A stretch of DNA of 51,483 nt, taken from Spirochaetia bacterium. Lineage in GTDB: Bacteria > Spirochaetota > Leptospiria > Leptospirales > Leptonemataceae. The translations under genes were made by a program, and so were the position numbers. The first letter of the stretch is position 1. Each line of letters starts with the position of its first letter. Below the pieces are notes generated by a model, which was given only the letters and a program-made list of their open reading frames with translations, had not been told where the DNA came from and did no database searches. Of this stretch, positions 8,877 to 18,283 are shown piece after piece. The stretch lies in contig VFLI01000004.1 in the NCBI GenBank assembly GCA_009885105.1, positions 1-51,483 of the forward strand, written 5' to 3'.

Positions 8877-9449
8877 TTATAGATCGGGATTCCCGGTCTT
8901 TTTTCGCTTGAAGCGATCGTACCACTTTCCTTCCGTTTTTTCCTTCTTCTTCACTTCTTTCTCTTTACCTTTGACTTCTTTGCCTTTCGCATCTTTGCCT
9001 CTGGCGTCTTTCTCTTTTACGGTGGCTTTTTTGCCTTTTACGGGAGGCGCTTTTCTTGATTTCTCTTTCTTCTCAACCAGTTCGACAATGCTCATCTGTG
9101 AACTATCCGACTGTCTCTCCGGAAGATGTACCATACGAATATATCCGCCCGGGCGCTCTTTGAACCGCGGCGCAATATCCGAGAACAGCTTGATTACAAT
9201 TTCTTCATTTCTCACATGACGGAGAAGCTCCCGTCTGTTGTGCAGCGCAGACTCTGGCTTGATATCTTCTGCCAGATTTTTTTTTGCGCGCGTGATCAGT
9301 TTTTCTGCGTATGTCCGCAGAACCTTGCCTTTTGCGCGCGTGGTAATAATTCTTTCATGCTCGAACAGGCTTGTCACCATATTTCGCATCATTGCATGCC
9401 GGTGCGATGTCACCCTGTTGAGTTGCTTTACTTTGTTTCTTTTTCTCAT
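8877..9449 (-). CDS. rplQ: 50S ribosomal protein L17 with long charged C-terminal tail
   Basis: L17 lies at the exit-tunnel side of the large subunit. Residues 1-120 are the normal protein (SHRHAMMRNMVTSL, then TRAKGKVLRTYAEKLIT, then GGYIRMVHL). Residues from about 125 to 190 are an extra tail made almost only of Lys, Glu, Gly, Val and Ala, with repeated K-G-K-E/V-K-x-K-E units, ending in a basic WYDRFKRKKTG segment. L17 is commonly 115-130 residues, so the tail is a real departure. It is the last gene of the alpha cluster, 22 bases after rpoA. Its 3' end contains a terminator-like hairpin for the convergent Rrf2 gene. Confidence 0.95.
   Translation of the reverse strand: MRKRNKVKQLNRVTSHRHAMMRNMVTSLFEHERIITTRAKGKVLRTYAEKLITRAKKNLAEDIKPESALHNRRELLRHVRNEEIVIKLFSDIAPRFKERPGGYIRMVHLPERQSDSSQMSIVELVEKKEKSRKAPPVKGKKATVKEKDARGKDAKGKEVKGKEKEVKKKEKTEGKWYDRFKRKKTGNPDL
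8882..8904 (+). terminator. Intrinsic terminator of gmd-rrf2, inside rplQ 3' end
   Basis: On the plus strand GATCGG and CCGGTC form a 6-bp stem (one G-U pair) with a five-base loop, followed directly by six T residues. It lies 35 bases past the stop of the Rrf2 gene and within the last codons of rplQ on the other strand, so it probably ends plus-strand transcription from gmd and the regulator. Confidence 0.65.
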
Positions 9450-9471
9450 CTTCTAAAATCCGCGGCTGTAA

Positions 9472-10464
9472 TCAGTCTCTCGGCGCGAAGAAATCGCGCA
9501 TTCCAAATTCAAGATTCAATTCCAAAAGCTTCTGCTTGATTTCTTCAAGACTCTGGTGCGAGTAATGTCGTGATTTCTGCAGTTCGTCTTCATTTCGACG
9601 GACAAGATCCGCCAGAGTCTCAATTTCAAGGCTCTTAAGAACGCTCAGGGAACGAACAGAAAGTTCCAGTTCTTCCATATGCTTTTCAAGATTCTGCTTG
9701 AGCGTTTCTTCAATCTCGCTTGTTTCTTCTTCTTCCTCTTCCGGCTCTTCCTCGAAATTGATGAATACCGTCAGATGTTCCTTGAGAATTTTTGCGGCCT
9801 GTGCAAGCGCGTCTTCCGGAGCAATGGAACCGTCTGTCCAGATTTCCATTACTATTTTTTCATAGTCTGTGCGCTGGCCGACGCGAGTCTCTGTAATTTC
9901 GTAATTCACTCTTTTTACTGGAGAAAACAGCGCATCCACAGGAATCGTTCCGATTTCATCGATATTCTTCTTCAGTATCTCTGCCGGAACGTATCCTCGT
10001 CCCTTTTCCAGCTGAATGTCCATAACCAGATTGGCGTCTTCGTTCAGAGTGGCGATATGCAGATCCGGATTCAGTATCTGAATGGACGAATCCACAGCCA
10101 GATCTCCCGCTCTCAGAAGTCCCGCGCCCCGTCTTTCTATATGTATAACTTTCGGCTCGTCCCGATTTTCGCTGTCGTATGTCGAACGCACCTGTTTCAG
10201 GTTGAGAATGAGTCTTGTCACATCTTCAACAACCCCTTCGATCGTCGAAAATTCATGCGCGACAGATTCAATCTTAACAGCAGTTATTGCCGTGCCCTCT
10301 ATTGAAGACATCAGAGCTCTTCTCAGGGAATTTCCAATCGTCACCCCGAACCCGCGCTCAAACGGCTCGGCTGTAAACTTTCCGTATCCCGGTTTGGACG
10401 AATCGTGTGAAAATTCTATTTGTTTGGGTCTTTTTAGACCTCTCAGTAAATTCCGTTGTGTCAA
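9472..10464 (-). CDS. rpoA: RNA polymerase alpha subunit
   Basis: Alpha nucleates core polymerase assembly as a dimer. The N-terminal domain includes [21 protein letters not shown] and the GYVPAE loop. An acidic linker (a run of Glu near residue 240) leads to the C-terminal domain that binds UP elements and activators. In that domain the Arg265 equivalent (VRS) is kept, but by eye alignment Asn268, Gly296 and Lys298 are replaced by Ser, Ser and Gln. The start is TTG, 8 bases after CAGGAG. It follows rpsK by 83 bases; rpsD, which lies between these two genes in many bacteria, is absent. Confidence 0.97.
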   Translation of the reverse strand: MTQRNLLRGLKRPKQIEFSHDSSKPGYGKFTAEPFERGFGVTIGNSLRRALMSSIEGTAITAVKIESVAHEFSTIEGVVEDVTRLILNLKQVRSTYDSENRDEPKVIHIERRGAGLLRAGDLAVDSSIQILNPDLHIATLNEDANLVMDIQLEKGRGYVPAEILKKNIDEIGTIPVDALFSPVKRVNYEITETRVGQRTDYEKIVMEIWTDGSIAPEDALAQAAKILKEHLTVFINFEEEPEEEEEETSEIEETLKQNLEKHMEELELSVRSLSVLKSLEIETLADLVRRNEDELQKSRHYSHQSLEEIKQKLLELNLEFGMRDFFAPRD

Positions 10465-10547
10465 TTCACTTGCTCCTGGTTGACGGCTATTAATTAATAT
10501 GAATTCTTTCTTACTGTATTGCCGAGTAACCGCCTCTAATTTTTAGA

Positions 10548-10928
10548 TTACACTCGTCGCCTTTTACGCGGACGGCAGCCGTTGTGAGGCAGCGGTGTAA
10601 TATCCTTTATGGAACGAACCATCATCCCTTCCGATGCAAATGCCCGTATCGCCGATTCGCGGCCGATGCCCGGCCCTTTCACAAAAACTTCCACTTCCTT
10701 AATGCCGGATTCACGCGCTTTTTCAGCCGCGTTCCTGGCCGCCATTTGCGCCGCATAGGGGGTGGATTTTCTTGATCCTTTAAAATTCATATGTCCTGCG
10801 GAAGACCAGGCGACCACATTTCCACCCTGATCTGTCACAGAGACAATTGTATTGTTGAAAGAGGCTTGAATAAAAACTTTGCCTCTCGGAATATTGCGTT
10901 TCTCTTTTTTCTTTGCCTGTTGAGCCAT
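10548..10928 (-). CDS. rpsK: 30S ribosomal protein S11
   Basis: S11 forms part of the small-subunit platform near the mRNA exit. The 126 residues include the family's [31 protein letters not shown] and [14 protein letters not shown] stretches and end in the usual basic [10 protein letters not shown] tail. It starts 3 bases after the rpsM stop, so translational coupling is likely. Confidence 0.98.
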   Translation of the reverse strand: MAQQAKKKEKRNIPRGKVFIQASFNNTIVSVTDQGGNVVAWSSAGHMNFKGSRKSTPYAAQMAARNAAEKARESGIKEVEVFVKGPGIGRESAIRAFASEGMMVRSIKDITPLPHNGCRPRKRRRV

Positions 10929-10931
10929 AAA

Positions 10932-11309
10932 TTATTTAACCGCCTTCTTCTTGTTGGCCACTGTCTTTTTAACACCCTTTCGTGTTCTGGCGTTCGTTCT
11001 GGTTCTTTGTCCACGGACAGGGAGATGAAGACGATGCCGCAGACCTCGGTAGCTGCCGATATCCATCAGGCGCTTGATGTTGAGATTGTTCTCAGTTCTC
11101 AGGTCCCCTTCCACACGCATTTTGTCCCCTATCACTTTTCGGATAGAAGCTACTGCCTGTTCGTCAAGATCTCTCACCCGGACATCTTCTTTAACGCCGG
11201 CCTCTTTTAAAATCTTCATGGCATTGCTTTTTCCAATGCCAAATACATATGTAAGACCTATTACAATTCTTTTATCTTTTGGTAAGTCTACGCCCGCAAT
11301 TCTCGCCAT
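10932..11309 (-). CDS. rpsM: 30S ribosomal protein S13
   Basis: S13 sits at the small-subunit head and touches the P-site tRNA and L5. The 125 residues begin [14 protein letters not shown] and contain the helix-two-turns-helix domain, then [20 protein letters not shown], the conserved basic segment leading to the C-terminal tail. It lies 5 bases after rpmJ in the standard rpmJ-rpsM-rpsK order. Confidence 0.98.
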   Translation of the reverse strand: MARIAGVDLPKDKRIVIGLTYVFGIGKSNAMKILKEAGVKEDVRVRDLDEQAVASIRKVIGDKMRVEGDLRTENNLNIKRLMDIGSYRGLRHRLHLPVRGQRTRTNARTRKGVKKTVANKKKAVK

Positions 11310-11314
11310 CTGGT

Positions 11315-11428
11315 TTACCCCTGCTTCTGCTTGTGTCTCGGATTGGTGCAGATTACCCGGAGCACGCCTCTACGGCGTATCACCCGGCAGCTGCTGCAAA
11401 TTTTTTTAACAGACACTCTAACTTTCAT
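11315..11428 (-). CDS. rpmJ: 50S ribosomal protein L36
   Basis: This small gene encodes 37 residues beginning [14 protein letters not shown]. It is the zinc-binding form of L36: C-x2-C (residues 11 and 14), a third Cys in VICTNP, and His in NPRHKQ. It is placed between infA and rpsM as in most bacteria, with the ATG at 11426-11428 and TAA at 11315-11317. Confidence 0.97.
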   Translation of the reverse strand: MKVRVSVKKICSSCRVIRRRGVLRVICTNPRHKQKQG

Positions 11429-11501
11429 CTTGTTTCCGCTCTTACTATTTTAATGATTCCCGCTATCGATACTTTATATATTATTTCTTTTTGTAACCGT
11501 T

Positions 11502-11720
11502 TCACTTTTTTCGGAAGGTTATCCTTCCTCTTGTCAGATCATAAGGCGAAAGCTCCACAACAACTTTATCTCCAGGCAGAATTCTGATGTAGTGCATCCT
11601 CATTTTTCCCGAGATATGCGCCAGGACTTTGTGACCGTTATCCAATTCCACTCGAAACATTGCATTTGGCAGCGGTTCAACTACTGTTCCTTCGACTTCT
11701 ATTGCTTCTTCTTTAGCCAC
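11502..11720 (-). CDS. infA: Translation initiation factor IF-1
   Basis: IF-1 is a 72-residue OB-fold protein that blocks the A site during initiation. Family landmarks are [32 protein letters not shown] (positions 9-40) and the closing [12 protein letters not shown]. The start codon is GTG, preceded by AGAGGATTT. It lies 73 bases upstream of rpmJ and 112 bases after adk. Confidence 0.97.
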   Translation of the reverse strand: MAKEEAIEVEGTVVEPLPNAMFRVELDNGHKVLAHISGKMRMHYIRILPGDKVVVELSPYDLTRGRITFRKK

Positions 11721-11832
11721 AAATCCTCTATATTTTTATTCAGAATACTGGTATGACCACAATTCCGAATACTGCCCCTCCCGTCACGTAAGTTATAATG
11801 CGCGCTGTTTCTGTCCCATCCCCGAATCTGCC

Positions 11833-12402
11833 TCAAACGGTGCTTCTCAGCGCAGTCCTGATCCTTTCTGTAATGTCTTCCAGGGATCCATTGCCGTTTA
11901 CTTCTTTCAGTATACCTTCATTTCTATAGTATTCAATCAACGGCAGAGTCTGATCCATATAAGTTTTCAAACGGTTTTTTATTACCGGTTCTGTATCGTC
12001 CGCTCGCCCCTCTTTCTGGGCTCTGCTTAAAAGCCGGCTGATCAATTCAGCTTCCGGCACATCAAGATTCACAGCGGCATTCAGTTTCTGACCTTCCGCT
12101 TTCATCATTTCCTTTAATGCTGTCGCCTGCTGAGTAGTACGGGGAAAACCGTCCAGCAGGTAACCATCTGCCGCATCCTTTTCACGAATACGGTCTCGTA
12201 CAATTCCTATCACCACCTCATCGGGAACGAGTTTCCCGGCATCCATAAACTGTTTCGCCTTGAGCCCCAGCTCCTTTCCGGTTCGAATTGATTCTCTCAG
12301 GATATCTCCCGTCGATATCTGGATAATTCCATAATCCGTTGTAACAATCTTTGCCTGGGTTCCTTTTCCGGCCCCGGGGGGTCCCATGAATATCAAACGC
12401 AT
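11833..12402 (-). CDS. adk: Adenylate kinase
   Basis: Adenylate kinase interconverts ATP + AMP and 2 ADP. The P-loop GPPGAGKGTQA is at residues 6-16, STGDILRE and DGFPRT are the AMP-binding motifs, and the LID region is the short form without zinc cysteines. Length is 189 residues, right for the short-LID class. It starts 3 bases after the secY stop, the common secY-adk pairing. Confidence 0.97.
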   Translation of the reverse strand: MRLIFMGPPGAGKGTQAKIVTTDYGIIQISTGDILRESIRTGKELGLKAKQFMDAGKLVPDEVVIGIVRDRIREKDAADGYLLDGFPRTTQQATALKEMMKAEGQKLNAAVNLDVPEAELISRLLSRAQKEGRADDTEPVIKNRLKTYMDQTLPLIEYYRNEGILKEVNGNGSLEDITERIRTALRSTV

Positions 12403-12405
12403 CTG

Positions 12406-13770
12406 TCAGGTCCTGCCTTTAATTCTTCCCTTCTTCATAAAGCCTTCATAGTTTCTCATGAGCAGCTGCGATTCCACCTGCTTCAGCGTATCGAGGGCCA
12501 CACCCACAATGATCATCAGTGATGTTCCGCCGAAAGTATAGGCCAGTCCCTGTATGCTCGTCGAGGTTCGCAGACCCATAATATTGATAATGAAATAAGG
12601 GGCAAGCGCCAGCCCGGCTAAAAAAATGGCTCCGGGCAGCGTGATACGATTCAATGTAGATTCTATGTATTCTTTGGTATGACTTCCCGGCCGAATGCCC
12701 GGGATAAAGCCGCCGTATTTTTTTAAATTCTCCGCCAATTCCTGCGGATTGATCTGTATCGCCGTGTAGAAGTATGCAAAGAAAATAATCAGCAGGGTAT
12801 ATGCGATATAGTAGGGAATCTGCATATAGAAATTTGAAGAAAACGGATCGAGCCATTTCTGAACTTCCTGCCAGACATTCCATTTCGATCCAGGACTGCC
12901 GCCCAGCATACCGGTTATTGTCTGTGGCAGAAGCATCAGCGATGACGCAAATATAATCGGCATAACACTGGCTGAGTTGAGTTTGAAAGGAATACTCTGA
13001 CTTCTCGCCTGCACCATTCGTCTGCCCTGCATTTTTTTTCCGTACTGAAGGGGTATTTTCCTCACACCCTGAGTGAGAATAATCGACATCGATATCAGAA
13101 GAACAAATAGCACCAGCAGAATGAGGACGTTGAAAAGCTGAATGCTCTGATCCGTAAACATCTGAAATAGCATGCTGGGCAGCTGTGCAATGATACCCGC
13201 AAATATGATCAATGAAACGCCGTTTCCGATGCCCCGTTCGGTGATCTGTTCCCCCAGCCACATAAGGACAATTGTTCCGGTAGTTATTGCCATCAAGCCC
13301 ACAACATAAAACCAGGTTCGCGAAATCACCTGCTGATCCACCAGGTATTCACCGCTTCTATTGGTCTGATCCAGCGCCCATTTTAATATGAACAATGCTT
13401 GAATTGCGCAAAGAAAAACAGTTCCATATCTTGTATACTGATTGATCTTCTTGCGGCCTTCTTCGCCTTCGCGCTGCAGTCTGGCAAGCGGAGGGATAAC
13501 CACCGTCAGTAAATTGGTAATGATCGAGGCCGAAATATAGGGCATGATACCAAGCGAAAAAATCGAAAGCTTAAACAATGCGCCGCCGGAAAACACATTC
13601 ACGACATCCAGAAAGGAGGTTCCTGGCGGACGAGCGCCTGCAACGGCCACGCTGTTCACACCTGGAATTGTAATAAACGAACCCATTCGGTAGAGAATCA
13701 AAAGACCGAGGGTAAAGAATATTTTATTCCTGAGTTCTGGAATTCGAAAAATGTTTATTAATGCGGACAT
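12406..13770 (-). CDS. secY: Protein translocase subunit SecY
   Basis: SecY is the channel of the general secretion pathway, with ten membrane helices. The 454 residues include the plug region after the first helix (ITIPGVN), [14 protein letters not shown] in helices 4-5, the cytoplasmic loop [13 protein letters not shown], and the conserved IRPGSHT segment before helix 9. It is coupled to rplO upstream and adk downstream; its partner SecE is encoded at 38757-38951. Confidence 0.98.
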   Translation of the reverse strand: MSALINIFRIPELRNKIFFTLGLLILYRMGSFITIPGVNSVAVAGARPPGTSFLDVVNVFSGGALFKLSIFSLGIMPYISASIITNLLTVVIPPLARLQREGEEGRKKINQYTRYGTVFLCAIQALFILKWALDQTNRSGEYLVDQQVISRTWFYVVGLMAITTGTIVLMWLGEQITERGIGNGVSLIIFAGIIAQLPSMLFQMFTDQSIQLFNVLILLVLFVLLISMSIILTQGVRKIPLQYGKKMQGRRMVQARSQSIPFKLNSASVMPIIFASSLMLLPQTITGMLGGSPGSKWNVWQEVQKWLDPFSSNFYMQIPYYIAYTLLIIFFAYFYTAIQINPQELAENLKKYGGFIPGIRPGSHTKEYIESTLNRITLPGAIFLAGLALAPYFIINIMGLRTSTSIQGLAYTFGGTSLMIIVGVALDTLKQVESQLLMRNYEGFMKKGRIKGRT

Positions 13771-13781
13771 ATATATTTTCT

Positions 13782-14357
13782 TTATTTTTTAACTGGTACG
13801 CGCGGCTTTTTGGGTGGAAATCGGCGGAGCTTCTTTTTACCTTCATTCACGAGACGGCAGCTTCCGCCTGCTTTTTCAATTTTTTCCCTGGCCGATGCGG
13901 AGAAACCGTCGGCAATAATTTTAACCGAGTTTTTTATTTCACCGGTTCCAAGGATTTTCACGGGTCTGTCCGCCCTCTGGATGATTCCCTTCTCGAACAG
14001 AATTTTTGCATTCACGTCGCCGCTCAGGTTCGCTGAAGAGAGCGCCCAGAGATTCACGGGCTGATGCATTTTCTTGAAAATATTTGTAAATCCGCGTTTT
14101 GGAAGCCTGCGATGAAGAGGCATCTGACCGCCTTCAAAACCAGCCATATAAGAATATCCGGATCTCGCCTTCTGTCCTTTCTGGCCTCTTCCGCAAGTTT
14201 TGCCCTGACCGGCGCTCCGGCCTCTGCCGACTCGCTTTCGTTTTTTTGTGCTTCCCGGCGGGACTGTTACAGGCTGATAGGCGACGGTCCGCTTTGCCTT
14301 AACTTTTTTTCTGGCCGGCAGAAGCGATGCGTAAGATAGTACTTCGGCTGCGCTCAT
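13782..14357 (-). CDS. rplO: 50S ribosomal protein L15 with N-terminal extension
   Basis: L15 is a late-assembly protein of the large subunit. The signature [25 protein letters not shown] starts only near residue 42; in most homologues it follows within about 15-20 residues of the N-terminus. The extra residues 1-35 ([18 protein letters not shown] and on) are Ala/Lys rich. The start overlaps the rpmD stop by four bases (ATGA), which supports this start and makes the extension credible. The C-terminus ends in a basic [12 protein letters not shown] tail. Confidence 0.94.
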   Translation of the reverse strand: MSAAEVLSYASLLPARKKVKAKRTVAYQPVTVPPGSTKKRKRVGRGRSAGQGKTCGRGQKGQKARSGYSYMAGFEGGQMPLHRRLPKRGFTNIFKKMHQPVNLWALSSANLSGDVNAKILFEKGIIQRADRPVKILGTGEIKNSVKIIADGFSASAREKIEKAGGSCRLVNEGKKKLRRFPPKKPRVPVKK

Positions 14358-14542
14358 TTTGCATCCTCTACTTTTATCATATAATATACCTGCTGTATCA
14401 TACCTTTCAGAACAGGAGTCACCGTGTGGGTCCGAACGGCTCCAATCTTTCGCAGCCCGAGCGCCCGCAGTGTTCCCCTGTGAGCCGGTATACGCCCGAA
14501 TGGACTTTTAATAAGTGTAACTTTAACTTTTGATTCGCTCAT
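14354..14542 (-). CDS. rpmD: 50S ribosomal protein L30
   Basis: L30 is a 62-residue protein with the typical [22 protein letters not shown] and [12 protein letters not shown] segments. It lies between rpsE and rplO, as in other spc clusters, and overlaps rplO by four bases. Confidence 0.95.
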   Translation of the reverse strand: MSESKVKVTLIKSPFGRIPAHRGTLRALGLRKIGAVRTHTVTPVLKGMIQQVYYMIKVEDAK

Positions 14543-14557
14543 ATTTTTGCCTGCGCC

Positions 14558-15073
14558 TTAGTTTTCCGTATGACCAAAGACCTGGGCGAAACTTAAATTT
14601 CTTTTTCTGGCAGAGTCGGCCGGAGTTTCCAGCTGCTTCAGGGCATCCAGCGTCGCACGAACAACATTCATTGGATTTTTTGAACCGACGACCTTGCTCA
14701 GAACATCATGAACACCCGCCTGCTCGACCACGGAACGGACGGCTTCTCCGGCGATAATACCCGTTCCGGTTGTCGCCGGCCGGAGTATCACATGCGTCGC
14801 TTTGAATTCCCCTTCCACTTCATGCGGAATGGTGTTCTTCTTTGTAATATGCACACTTACCATCTGTCGCTTTGCCGATTCAATGGCCTTTCTGATGGCA
14901 TCCGGCACTTCGTTCGCCTTGCCAAGACCGATACCGACTTTGCCGGCCTGATCTCCAACAACCGCCAGAGCGTTAAAAGAAAATCTTCGTCCGCCCTTTA
15001 CAACCTTTGACACACGATTTATCTTTACGATTTTCTCTATCAGCTCTTTTTCATTTTCTTCATTCTGAACCAT
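14558..15073 (-). CDS. rpsE: 30S ribosomal protein S5
   Basis: S5 acts in mRNA helicase activity and decoding fidelity. The N-terminal dsRBD-like domain has [19 protein letters not shown] (residues 25-43) and the C-terminal domain has [16 protein letters not shown] and KSLGSKNP-like [18 protein letters not shown] took the ATG at 15073 (171 residues): it follows a GGAG site and sits next to the rplR stop, while a longer frame to 15121 would run into rplR. Confidence 0.96.
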   Translation of the reverse strand: MVQNEENEKELIEKIVKINRVSKVVKGGRRFSFNALAVVGDQAGKVGIGLGKANEVPDAIRKAIESAKRQMVSVHITKKNTIPHEVEGEFKATHVILRPATTGTGIIAGEAVRSVVEQAGVHDVLSKVVGSKNPMNVVRATLDALKQLETPADSARKRNLSFAQVFGHTEN

Positions 15074-15074
15074 A

Positions 15075-15434
15075 TTAAAACTCCAGACCGCCCTTACGTG
15101 CCGCATCAGCGAATTCCGCAATTCTGCCGTGATACAGTCTTCCGCGCCTGTCGAAAACCACAGACTGAACTCCCTTCTCTTTTGCTTTTTGGGCCAGGAT
15201 TTCGCCTAATTTTTTCGCGGCATCTTTGTTCTTTTTATTTCCCGCAAAGGTTTTCCCCGCAGTTGTAGCGGAACATATCGTGATTCCCTTTGAGTCGTCA
15301 ATGAGCTGTACCGACAGAAAACGGTTGGATCTGTTGAATACGAGACGCGGACGAAGCGCCCGGGATCGAATTGCAAATTTTACCCGATTTACCCGCCTTT
15401 TCAGACGTGTTCTTTTTTCCAGTAAACGATCCAT
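15075..15434 (-). CDS. rplR: 50S ribosomal protein L18
   Basis: L18 binds 5S rRNA. The 119 residues start with a basic tail ([20 protein letters not shown]) and contain [20 protein letters not shown], then the conserved [20 protein letters not shown]-terminus. Its stop and the rpsE start lie one base apart. Confidence 0.97.
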   Translation of the reverse strand: MDRLLEKRTRLKRRVNRVKFAIRSRALRPRLVFNRSNRFLSVQLIDDSKGITICSATTAGKTFAGNKKNKDAAKKLGEILAQKAKEKGVQSVVFDRRGRLYHGRIAEFADAARKGGLEF

Positions 15435-15436
15435 AC

Positions 15437-15988
15437 TTATTTACCTTTTCCCGCCTTGCCTGCTTTTCCGGCTTTTCTTCGAATCACTTCATCACTGAAT
15501 TTTATTCCTTTTCCTTTATACGGCTCGGGCGGACGCAGCGATCTTATTTCAGAGGCCACCTGCCCCAGTTTCTGACGATCGATTCCTGACAGATCAATTT
15601 TGGTCTGGTCCGTTACCTGCGCCTTTATGCCCGCCGGAAGCGGATAGCGCACCTCATGCGAATAACCGAGCGAAAAAACGATCTCCGATCCTTTCAGCTG
15701 AGCTCTGTATCCCACGCCGATCAATTCCAGTCGTCGCTCCCATCCCTTGCTCACACCAAGAATACAATTATTAAGAATTGCCCTGGCCATCCCGTGTTTC
15801 TCACGGAGATTTCGCGAATCATCCTTGCGGCGAAGGTGAACTTTTCCTTCCGCCTGTTCACACTGTATGCCTTCCGGCAGCGGCGAATGCAGTTCCCCCA
15901 GCGGACCTTTTACTTTAATTTCTTCCGCTGCCACCGTCAGCTGTACGCCGCCGGGAATTAATATTGCAGCATTTCCTATACGAGACAT
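15437..15988 (-). CDS. rplF: 50S ribosomal protein L6
   Basis: L6 lies near the factor-binding site of the large subunit. The 183 residues begin MSRIGNAAILIPGGVQ and hold the two repeated alpha/beta domains; the second ends in RPPEPYKGKGIKFSDEVIRRKAGKAGK, the usual signature followed by a short Lys/Gly tail. It is 2 bases upstream of rplR. Confidence 0.98.
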   Translation of the reverse strand: MSRIGNAAILIPGGVQLTVAAEEIKVKGPLGELHSPLPEGIQCEQAEGKVHLRRKDDSRNLREKHGMARAILNNCILGVSKGWERRLELIGVGYRAQLKGSEIVFSLGYSHEVRYPLPAGIKAQVTDQTKIDLSGIDRQKLGQVASEIRSLRPPEPYKGKGIKFSDEVIRRKAGKAGKAGKGK

Positions 15989-16001
15989 ATTTCCAGTCCT
16001 T

Positions 16002-16397
16002 TCACCATACTCGGCAAATCACTTCTCCGCCGACATTCAGCCGGCGCGCCTTACGGCCTGTCATCACACCCTGCGATGTTGATACAATGGCCACACCCAT
16101 ATTGTTTCGAACCGGTTTCAAGTCTCTGGCCTGCAGATAGAATCTGCGGCCGGGAGTGGAAACCCGTTCCAGTTCACGTATAACCGGCTGCTTATTGAAA
16201 TATTTTAACGTGACTTCAATATCAGTTTTCTTGCTTTCTTTTTTAACATTGAAGCTTTCTATAAAGCCTTCATTTTTTAAAATAGAAAGAATCGATTCCT
16301 TCAACCTCGATCCGGGGAAACGCACATTCATTTGCCCCGCCCTTGAGGCGTTTCTTATTCTTGTCAGCATATCTGCTATCGGATCGGAAAGACTCAT
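16002..16397 (-). CDS. rpsH: 30S ribosomal protein S8
   Basis: S8 is a primary 16S rRNA binder and, in E. coli, the translational repressor of the spc cluster. The 131 residues begin SLSDPIADMLTRIRNASRAG and end with the signature ISTSQGVMT-like VSTSQGVMTGRKARRLNVGGEVICRVW. It lies between rpsN and rplF in the standard order. Confidence 0.98.
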   Translation of the reverse strand: MSLSDPIADMLTRIRNASRAGQMNVRFPGSRLKESILSILKNEGFIESFNVKKESKKTDIEVTLKYFNKQPVIRELERVSTPGRRFYLQARDLKPVRNNMGVAIVSTSQGVMTGRKARRLNVGGEVICRVW

Positions 16398-16416
16398 TTT
16401 GTTACTCTCTCGTTTA

Positions 16417-16602
16417 TTACCATGATGATTTAATTACGCCGGGTATTTGACCGTAACCGGCAAGTTTCCTGAAACAAATCCTGCACATGTCAAAACGGCG
16501 CATGTATGCCCTGGACCTTCCGCATAACGGACAGCGATTGTGAAAGCGCACTTTAAAGGCGGGCTTTCTCTTGTGTTTTTCGATCATGCATTTTTTTGCC
16601 AT
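16417..16602 (-). CDS. rpsN: 30S ribosomal protein S14, zinc-binding (type Z)
   Basis: This 61-residue form of S14 has the zinc ribbon [20 protein letters not shown], with two C-x2-C pairs, as in Gram-positives, Thermus and some other lineages rather than the longer cysteine-free type of E. coli. I chose the ATG at 16602 ([13 protein letters not shown]), which matches family N-termini; a TTG at 16614 would add four residues and cannot be excluded. Confidence 0.95.
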   Translation of the reverse strand: MAKKCMIEKHKRKPAFKVRFHNRCPLCGRSRAYMRRFDMCRICFRKLAGYGQIPGVIKSSW

Positions 16603-16672
16603 TCCGTAAACCAACCATCCTCAATAATTATCTTATTCCTAAATTTCTAAAAAAATTTCTAAATATTCTAAA

Positions 16673-17215
16673 TCAACTCTTTTTGAAAGGCATCCCCAAT
16701 TCCGCCAGCAGCGCATGCGCTTCATCGTCATTGGGAGCAGTTGTTACCATGGTAATATTCATCCCATGATAGGAATCCACCTTATCAACATCTATTTCAG
16801 GGAAAATAATCTGTTCTTTCACCGACAGATTATAATTTCCTCTGCCGTCAAAAGCCTTGGGGCTCACTCCCTTAAAATCCCGCACCCGCGGCAACGCCAC
16901 ATTCACCAGCCTTTCAAAAAATTCAAACATCCTCACGCCGCGAAGAGTGACCTTGCAGCCGATAACCATGCCTTCGCGCAACTTGAACCCTGCGATAGAT
17001 TTTCTGGCCAGCGTCTTCACTGCCCTCTGACCGGTAATCAAACCAAGTTCCTCAAGAGCTGTTTCAAAGCCCTTCGGATTCGTGTGAGCCTCGCCCATAC
17101 CTATGTTGAGAACTATTTTCTCCAGACGAGGCACCTGCATGACCGATTTATACGAAAAGCGGCTTTTCAGTGAAGGAACTACTGTCTCTTTATATTTTTT
17201 CTGCAAGCCTGCCAT
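16673..17215 (-). CDS. rplE: 50S ribosomal protein L5
   Basis: L5 contacts 5S rRNA and the P-site tRNA across the subunit bridge. The 180 residues include [49 protein letters not shown] and the C-terminal [10 protein letters not shown] signature. It starts 5 bases after rplX. The 70-bp AT-rich gap to rpsN (16603-16672) holds no gene. Confidence 0.98.
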   Translation of the reverse strand: MAGLQKKYKETVVPSLKSRFSYKSVMQVPRLEKIVLNIGMGEAHTNPKGFETALEELGLITGQRAVKTLARKSIAGFKLREGMVIGCKVTLRGVRMFEFFERLVNVALPRVRDFKGVSPKAFDGRGNYNLSVKEQIIFPEIDVDKVDSYHGMNITMVTTAPNDDEAHALLAELGMPFKKS

Positions 17216-17220
17216 ATCGA

Positions 17221-17577
17221 TTAAACCTCTTTGCCTTCCGGTCTTGTGACTCTAATTTTCTTCCCGTCGGTACCAACTTTACGTCCGAGCTTCACGCCCC
17301 TTTTTGACTTTGAGTCATAAAATAATACATTCGAAATAGGCAGCCCGGCTTCCACCTCGATGGAACCTCCCTGTGGATTGTCCTGCGAAGGCCTCTGGAA
17401 TTTCTTTATTCTGTTCACACCCTGAACGAAAACACGGTCTTTAACTTTGTCGATAAACATTATCTTACCGCGTTTACCTTTCTGGGCTCCGGATATTACA
17501 ACAACTTCATCTCCGGTCTTCAGCTTAAGCTTTCTGAACTTCTTTCTTTCCTTTTCTAATTCTGCTTCTTTTCTCAT
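17221..17577 (-). CDS. rplX: 50S ribosomal protein L24
   Basis: L24 starts assembly of the large subunit and lines the exit tunnel. The KOW motif is at about residues 20-40 ([20 protein letters not shown]). The first 17 residues ([17 protein letters not shown]) are a charged addition before the KOW domain. Total length is 118 residues, slightly above the usual 100-105. Confidence 0.97.
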   Translation of the reverse strand: MRKEAELEKERKKFRKLKLKTGDEVVVISGAQKGKRGKIMFIDKVKDRVFVQGVNRIKKFQRPSQDNPQGGSIEVEAGLPISNVLFYDSKSKRGVKLGRKVGTDGKKIRVTRPEGKEV

Positions 17578-17604
17578 GTTCTTATTTCACCGCTTCTGCT
17601 ATTG

Positions 17605-17997
17605 TCACAGAACTTCTGGCGCCAGAGAAACTATTTTCAAAAATTTCTTATCTCTGAGTTCTCGGGCTACGGGTCCAAATATGCGGGTCCCTTTAGGATT
17701 CAATTTTTCATCAATAATTGCGCAGGCATTATCATCAAAACGTATATACGATCCGTCTGCCCGTCGGATCTCTTTTCGTGTGCGGACAACGACTGCTTTC
17801 TGCACAGCTTTATTGTGAACCTTCTTTCCGGTGCTGTCCTTCAGTCCGTATGCCGGATGCGCGTCTTTCACCGCGACGACGATGATATCGCCCACACTGG
17901 CATATCTCTTTCGAGTGCCGCCCAGCACTTTTATACACTGCACTTTTCTGGCGCCGGTATTATCGGCGACCTCAAGATATGTTTGCATTTGAATCAT
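17605..17997 (-). CDS. rplN: 50S ribosomal protein L14
   Basis: L14 forms intersubunit bridge B8. The 130 residues begin [21 protein letters not shown] and contain [10 protein letters not shown] and [29 protein letters not shown]. The start ATG overlaps the rpsQ TGA by four bases. Confidence 0.98.
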   Translation of the reverse strand: MIQMQTYLEVADNTGARKVQCIKVLGGTRKRYASVGDIIVVAVKDAHPAYGLKDSTGKKVHNKAVQKAVVVRTRKEIRRADGSYIRFDDNACAIIDEKLNPKGTRIFGPVARELRDKKFLKIVSLAPEVL

Positions 17998-18260
17998 GTA
18001 GACCGCTCCAGTATTTTATAAAGTCGATGACGCTTGTCCCGGGAGAGCGGACGGGTTTCCATTGCGCTTACCAGATCGCCTTCTTTCGCTTCGTTTTTCT
18101 CATCATGGATTTTAAAATGGCGCGAGTTTTTCACAGCCTTCTTAAAAACAGGATGCATTTTAGTCATTTCAACCCGGATAACTTTTGTTTTATCCATCTT
18201 GTCCGAAATAACACGGCCCTGAATAATTCTTATATTTTTTTTATTTCTTTCATTCAACAT
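17994..18260 (-). CDS. rpsQ: 30S ribosomal protein S17
   Basis: S17 is an OB-fold primary 16S rRNA binder. The 88 residues contain [19 protein letters not shown] and the conserved H-P-V-F-K-K-A segment, ending with a [11 protein letters not shown] motif. It has a few extra N-terminal residues ([11 protein letters not shown]). It sits between rpmC and rplN. Confidence 0.96.
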   Translation of the reverse strand: MLNERNKKNIRIIQGRVISDKMDKTKVIRVEMTKMHPVFKKAVKNSRHFKIHDEKNEAKEGDLVSAMETRPLSRDKRHRLYKILERST

Positions 18261-18283
18261 AACTGTTTTCCGCGATCAGCGCA

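Noticed and set aside
12446-13261. Minus-strand frame inside secY in another register
   Set aside because: It overlaps SecY on the same strand and has no ribosome-binding site.
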